9,346 bases of DNA from Betaproteobacteria bacterium (GTDB lineage: Bacteria; Pseudomonadota; Gammaproteobacteria; Burkholderiales; SG8-39): positions 1-9,346 of the forward strand of contig JAAOZY010000195.1 of assembly GCA_012274205.1 (NCBI GenBank), read 5' to 3'. Shown one piece after another: positions 6,538-9,346 of this stretch (position 1 is the stretch's first letter; each line of letters opens with the position of its first letter). The notes under the pieces were generated by a model. It worked only from the letters and a program-made list of their open reading frames with translations, was not told the DNA's origin and ran no database searches. The translations under genes and the position numbers were made by a program.

Positions 6538-7509
6538 CTAAATCTCCGCCTTCACTCCGGCGGTGGTAATCACCTTGGACCACTTGGTGATCTCATCCGC
6601 CAGGAACTGCGCCGCCTGCTCGGGGCTATTGCCAACGGGAATGATGCCAAGCGATTCGAAGCGGCTCCTGATGTCGTTCGCAGCAATGACCTTGGCCACT
6701 TCCGCCGACATGCGCTTGACGATGTCGCGCGGCGCAGCCGCAGGCGCGAGGAACATGACCCAGGTCGATGATTCCAGCGGCGGACCGCCCGCCTCGGCCA
6801 TGGTCGGCACTTCCGGCGCCGAGGTGAGGCGCTTATTCGAGAACATCGCCAGCGCCTTGATCTTGCCGCCGCGCACTTGCGGCATCAGGGAACTCGGCGT
6901 GTCGACCAGGATCTGGATATTGCCGCCCATTTCGTCCTGCAGCGCCGGCGCAGTGCCCTTGTACGGAATGTGCACCATGTCGATGCCGGCGGTCTGCTTG
7001 AACAGCTCCGTCGTCAAGTGCGCCGCAGCGCCGATGCCGGACGACCCGAAGGAGATCTTGCCCGGATTCGCCTTGGCATAGGCGATCAGTTCCTTTACGT
7101 CCTTCGCCGGGAAATTGTTGTTCGCGGTCATGATCAGCGGCGCGATGCCGGCGAGCGATACCGGGGCGAAGCTCTTCACCGGATCGTAGGGAAGCTTGCC
7201 CGCGTAGAGCGTGGCATTGGCCGCGTGCGCGGCGATCACCGTGAGAAAGGTGTAGCCGTCGGGCGCTGCCTTCGCGGCGAGGTCGGCGCCGAGGATGGAG
7301 TTCGCTCCGGGCTTGTTCTCGATCACGATGTTCCAGCCCGTGTTTTCCTGCACCTTCTGCGCAACGATCCGCGTCACGCTGTCGGTAATTCCGCCGGGCG
7401 GATAGGGAACGATCCATTTGATCGGCTTGGACGGGTAGGTTTGGGCGACGGCGCCAGCAGTCCAGACGAGCGCGGCAACCAGAGCTGTCAGTCTCAACAA
7501 TCGCAACAT
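6538..7509 (-). CDS. Bug-family (TctC) periplasmic substrate-binding protein
   Basis: Periplasmic binding protein of the tripartite tricarboxylate transporter family, which captures small organic acids or related solutes for a TctAB membrane pair. From the ATG at 7509 it has 323 residues, a normal length. Seen: a signal peptide (basic MLRLLR, hydrophobic core, AVA cleavage after residue 22), then the mature N-terminus QTYPSKPIKWIVPYPPGG. The next part has the family's usual order: VIENKPGA, LAAKAAPDGYTFL, SFGSSGIGAAAHLTTELF, HIPYKGTAPALQD. The upstream in-frame ATG at 7527 is rejected because GGAGGAG (7515-7521) serves 7509. No TctA or TctB gene is in the window; many Bug proteins are orphans like this. 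It follows the amidase by 55 bases and is probably in its operon. The ligand is unknown. Confidence 0.93.
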   Translation of the reverse strand: MLRLLRLTALVAALVWTAGAVAQTYPSKPIKWIVPYPPGGITDSVTRIVAQKVQENTGWNIVIENKPGANSILGADLAAKAAPDGYTFLTVIAAHAANATLYAGKLPYDPVKSFAPVSLAGIAPLIMTANNNFPAKDVKELIAYAKANPGKISFGSSGIGAAAHLTTELFKQTAGIDMVHIPYKGTAPALQDEMGGNIQILVDTPSSLMPQVRGGKIKALAMFSNKRLTSAPEVPTMAEAGGPPLESSTWVMFLAPAAAPRDIVKRMSAEVAKVIAANDIRSRFESLGIIPVGNSPEQAAQFLADEITKWSKVITTAGVKAEI

Positions 7510-7514
7510 GTCGA

Positions 7515-7521
7515 CTCCTCC
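7515..7521 (-). promoter_or_regulatory. ribosome binding site fixing the tctC start
   Basis: GGAGGAG on the - strand, five bases before the ATG at 7509. Starting at 7527 instead would place this site inside the gene and put acidic residues ahead of the signal peptide. Confidence 0.8.
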
Positions 7522-7564
7522 ATTCATCAGTTAATCAGACGTGCGTAGATAGATATAGCCGGCG

Positions 7565-8971
7565 TCACAGCGGCGGGCGGCGCAGATGGTGCCCGGTCGC
7601 CTGCTGGTAGGCGTGCGCCGCGCGCAGCACCAGGTCTTCGCGCTGCATCGGGCCCACCAGGTGCAGGCCGACGGGCAGACCGTCGCCGGAAAAGCCGCAG
7701 GGCACGGACATCGCCGGCTGCTGCGTCAGATTGAAGGGGAAGGAGAACGGCGTCCACCAGGTCCAATCCTCTTCGCCGGCCGGCCGCTCCGGCGCGATCA
7801 CGCCGGCAGCGAACGCCGGGATCGCAGTCGAAGGCGTGAGCAGCAGGTCGTATTTCTGGTGAAAGCGCTTCATCTGCTCGCCCAGCGCCCCGCGCGCGTT
7901 GACCGCATCGAGATAGCGCGCCAGCGTGTGCTGCGCGCCGCTGGCAGTCGCCTGCTGCAGGCCGGGGTCGAGCAGCGCGAACTTTTCCTTGGGCATGTTG
8001 CGCAGCAGGTTGTAGGCGCCCGCAGTCCAGTGCACCCAGAACACATCGCGGCAGTCGGCAAAACCGGGATCGACCGCCTCCACCACCGCGCCCAGGCCGG
8101 CGAGCACCTTGGCCGCATCGGCCACGCGCGCTTCGACCTCGGTATCCACGTGTTTCACGTAAGCCAGCCGCGGGCTGTAGGCGATGCGCAGGCCCTTCAC
8201 CCCCGCGTCCAGTCCCCGGGTCCAGTCGATTTCGGCATAGGGCAGCGCGGTCCAGTCGCGCGGATCGGGCTGCGACAATACGTTCAGCATCAGCGCGCAG
8301 TCGGCGACCGTGCGCGCCATCGGGCCCACATGCGCCACCGTGCCGAAAGGAGACAGCGGCCAGGCCGGCACGCGCCCGAATCCGGCCTTGATGCCGGAAA
8401 TGCCGGTGAAAGAGCAGGGAATGCGGATCGAACCGCCGCCGTCGGTACCCACCGCGAGCTGGCCCATGCCGGCGGCCACCTGCGCCGAAGCGCCGCCGCT
8501 GGAGCCGCCGGGCGTACGTCCGGTGTTCCAGGGGTTGCGCGTAATGCCGGTGAGCGCGCTGTCGGTCACGCCTTTCCAGCCGAATTCCGGCGTGCAGGTC
8601 TTGCCCAGCAGCACCGCGCCGCTGTCGCGCAGGCGCGCCGTCGCCGGGCCGTCTTCGGACCACGGTCCGGCCGGATCGACAGTTTTGGAGCCGCGCAGCG
8701 TGGGCCAGCCGCGTGTCAGGATCAGGTCCTTGATCGAGGACGGCACGCCGTCCACCCAGCCCAGCGGCGCGCCTTTCATCCAGCGCGCCTCGGACGCACG
8801 CGCGGCGGCAAGCGCGCCCTCCTCGTCCACCAGGCAATACGCGTTCAGCTTCGGGTTGAACTCGCGTATGCGCGCGAGCACCGCCTGCGTCACCTCCACC
8901 GGCGACAGCTGTTTCTCGCGATAACGGCGCACCAGCTCGGTGGCGGATGTGTAGGCGAGTTCGGCGCTCAT
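7565..8971 (-). CDS. amidase-signature family amidohydrolase
   Basis: Hydrolase of the amidase signature family, which cleaves amide bonds with a Ser-cisSer-Lys triad; relatives include GatA, fatty acid amide hydrolase and bacterial amidases. It has 468 residues, typical. Seen: GVPSSIKDL at 75-83 with Lys81; the Gly/Ser signature PGGSSGGASAQVAAGMG at 154-170 with cis-Ser157; and GTDGGGSIRIP at 175-185 with nucleophile Ser181, with the 24-residue spacing between the serines usual for the family. The ATG at 8971 has AAGGAGA (8976-8982) in front. It is unlikely to be GatA of the tRNA amidotransferase, since no gatB or gatC is adjacent and an aminotransferase and a solute-binding protein flank it. 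A catabolic amidase is more likely; its substrate is not determined. Confidence 0.9.
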   Translation of the reverse strand: MSAELAYTSATELVRRYREKQLSPVEVTQAVLARIREFNPKLNAYCLVDEEGALAAARASEARWMKGAPLGWVDGVPSSIKDLILTRGWPTLRGSKTVDPAGPWSEDGPATARLRDSGAVLLGKTCTPEFGWKGVTDSALTGITRNPWNTGRTPGGSSGGASAQVAAGMGQLAVGTDGGGSIRIPCSFTGISGIKAGFGRVPAWPLSPFGTVAHVGPMARTVADCALMLNVLSQPDPRDWTALPYAEIDWTRGLDAGVKGLRIAYSPRLAYVKHVDTEVEARVADAAKVLAGLGAVVEAVDPGFADCRDVFWVHWTAGAYNLLRNMPKEKFALLDPGLQQATASGAQHTLARYLDAVNARGALGEQMKRFHQKYDLLLTPSTAIPAFAAGVIAPERPAGEEDWTWWTPFSFPFNLTQQPAMSVPCGFSGDGLPVGLHLVGPMQREDLVLRAAHAYQQATGHHLRRPPL

Positions 8972-9027
8972 CGTGTCTCCTTGATTCCCGCCGCAATGTT
9001 CCTTTGCGACGGACCGATTCCGGGGCG

Positions 9028-9077
9028 TACGAGGGGAGGTACCCCAAGGGGATTTCTTCGGGGCACGTCCCCTCGTA
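9028..9077. repeat. 50-base imperfect palindrome between aminotransferase and amidase
   Basis: Outer arms TACGAGGGGA (9028-9037) and TCCCCTCGTA (9068-9077) match perfectly. Inner blocks CCCC (9042-9045) and GGGG (9060-9063) also pair, and symmetry runs to the centre at 9052/9053, so about 18 of 25 positions pair. It lies 13 bases past the aminotransferase stop. No T tract follows on either strand. It resembles the two ends of the element at 6433-6525, which suggests a dispersed palindromic repeat family. It may also attenuate transcription between the two genes. Confidence 0.65.
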
Positions 9078-9090
9078 TCCTCATGAAACC

Positions 9091-9346
9091 CTATGCAATG
9101 CGCTTGAGCGCGGCGCCCAGCGTGTTCACCATCTGGTCGATGTGGCTTGTCTCCACGATCAGCGGCGGCGACAGCGCCAGCGTGTCGCCGGCGGGCCGCA
9201 CCAGCAAGCCGTTGGCATAGCAGTCGACGAAGGCGTCGAATGCGCGCGCGCCGACTTTGCCCGGGCGCGCGGCGACTTCGATCACGCCGATCAGGCCGAG
9301 GTTGCGGATGTCGATCACATTGGGCAGGCCCTTCAAGCTATGCAGC
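9091..9346 (-). CDS. class III omega-aminotransferase (beta-alanine--pyruvate type), C-terminal end only
   Basis: PLP-dependent aminotransferase; only the last 84 residues are in the window and the gene continues past 9346. The lysine that holds PLP is not visible. Seen: LKGLPNVIDIRNLGLIGVIE, which resembles the C-terminal domain start of beta-alanine--pyruvate and other omega-amino acid transaminases, then LLVRPAGDTLALSPPLIVE, the usual class III pattern, and a final helix. Such enzymes move an amino group from beta-alanine or another omega-amine to pyruvate. It ends 119 bases before the amidase start, with the palindrome at 9028-9077 between, so cotranscription is likely but may be attenuated. 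The TTG at 9336 is not taken as a start because the frame and homologous residues continue to the edge. Confidence 0.88.
   Translation of the reverse strand, partial: LHSLKGLPNVIDIRNLGLIGVIEVAARPGKVGARAFDAFVDCYANGLLVRPAGDTLALSPPLIVETSHIDQMVNTLGAALKRIA

Noticed and set aside
7586..9220. 544-codon open frame on the + strand
   Set aside because: Runs antisense through the amidase, the repeat and part of the aminotransferase. It would span unrelated genes and has Arg/His/Gln-rich composition without domains.

Overview
The window looks like a high-GC betaproteobacterial chromosome segment, probably Burkholderiales-like. This is inferred from a Bug-type (TctC) periplasmic binding protein, a beta-type RapZ tail, strongly GC-rich third codon positions and the mix of catabolic genes. 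No search was run, so genus is not claimed. Eight protein genes fill almost all of it: six are complete and one is cut at each edge. No tRNA, rRNA, transposase, phage gene or CRISPR array was seen. No gene-free stretch exceeds 300 bases; the longest (6343-6537, 195 bases) is packed with inverted repeats.

Region 1 (1-1356, + strand): the end of rapZ overlaps ubiX by four bases (ATGA). This is a housekeeping pair: a nucleotide-binding regulator of the RapZ family and the flavin prenyltransferase that makes the UbiD cofactor.

Region 2 (1388-4977, - strand, read right to left): a dienelactone-hydrolase-family protein, an acyl-CoA dehydrogenase and an aryl-CoA ligase of the benzoate/2-aminobenzoate type form a tight operon. 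Together they suggest catabolism of an aromatic or cyclic acid through CoA thioesters. No ring-attacking enzyme is in the window, so the substrate is open. A divergent MFS transporter (5158-6342, +) is a likely uptake or efflux partner. The 180 bases between them hold back-to-back sigma70-like promoters that share one AT-rich -10 core, with a perfect 7-9-7 inverted repeat lying over them as a candidate operator.

Region 3 (6343-6537): the gap between the convergent MFS and tctC genes holds a nested 49-base palindrome, then a structured repeat whose two ends resemble a second palindrome at 9028-9077, plus a likely terminator for tctC.

Region 4 (6538-9346, - strand): the end of a class III omega-aminotransferase, an amidase-signature hydrolase and an orphan Bug binding protein lie in one direction. 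A plausible reading is capture of an acidic or amide compound, hydrolysis, and transamination of an amino product. This is inference from gene order only.
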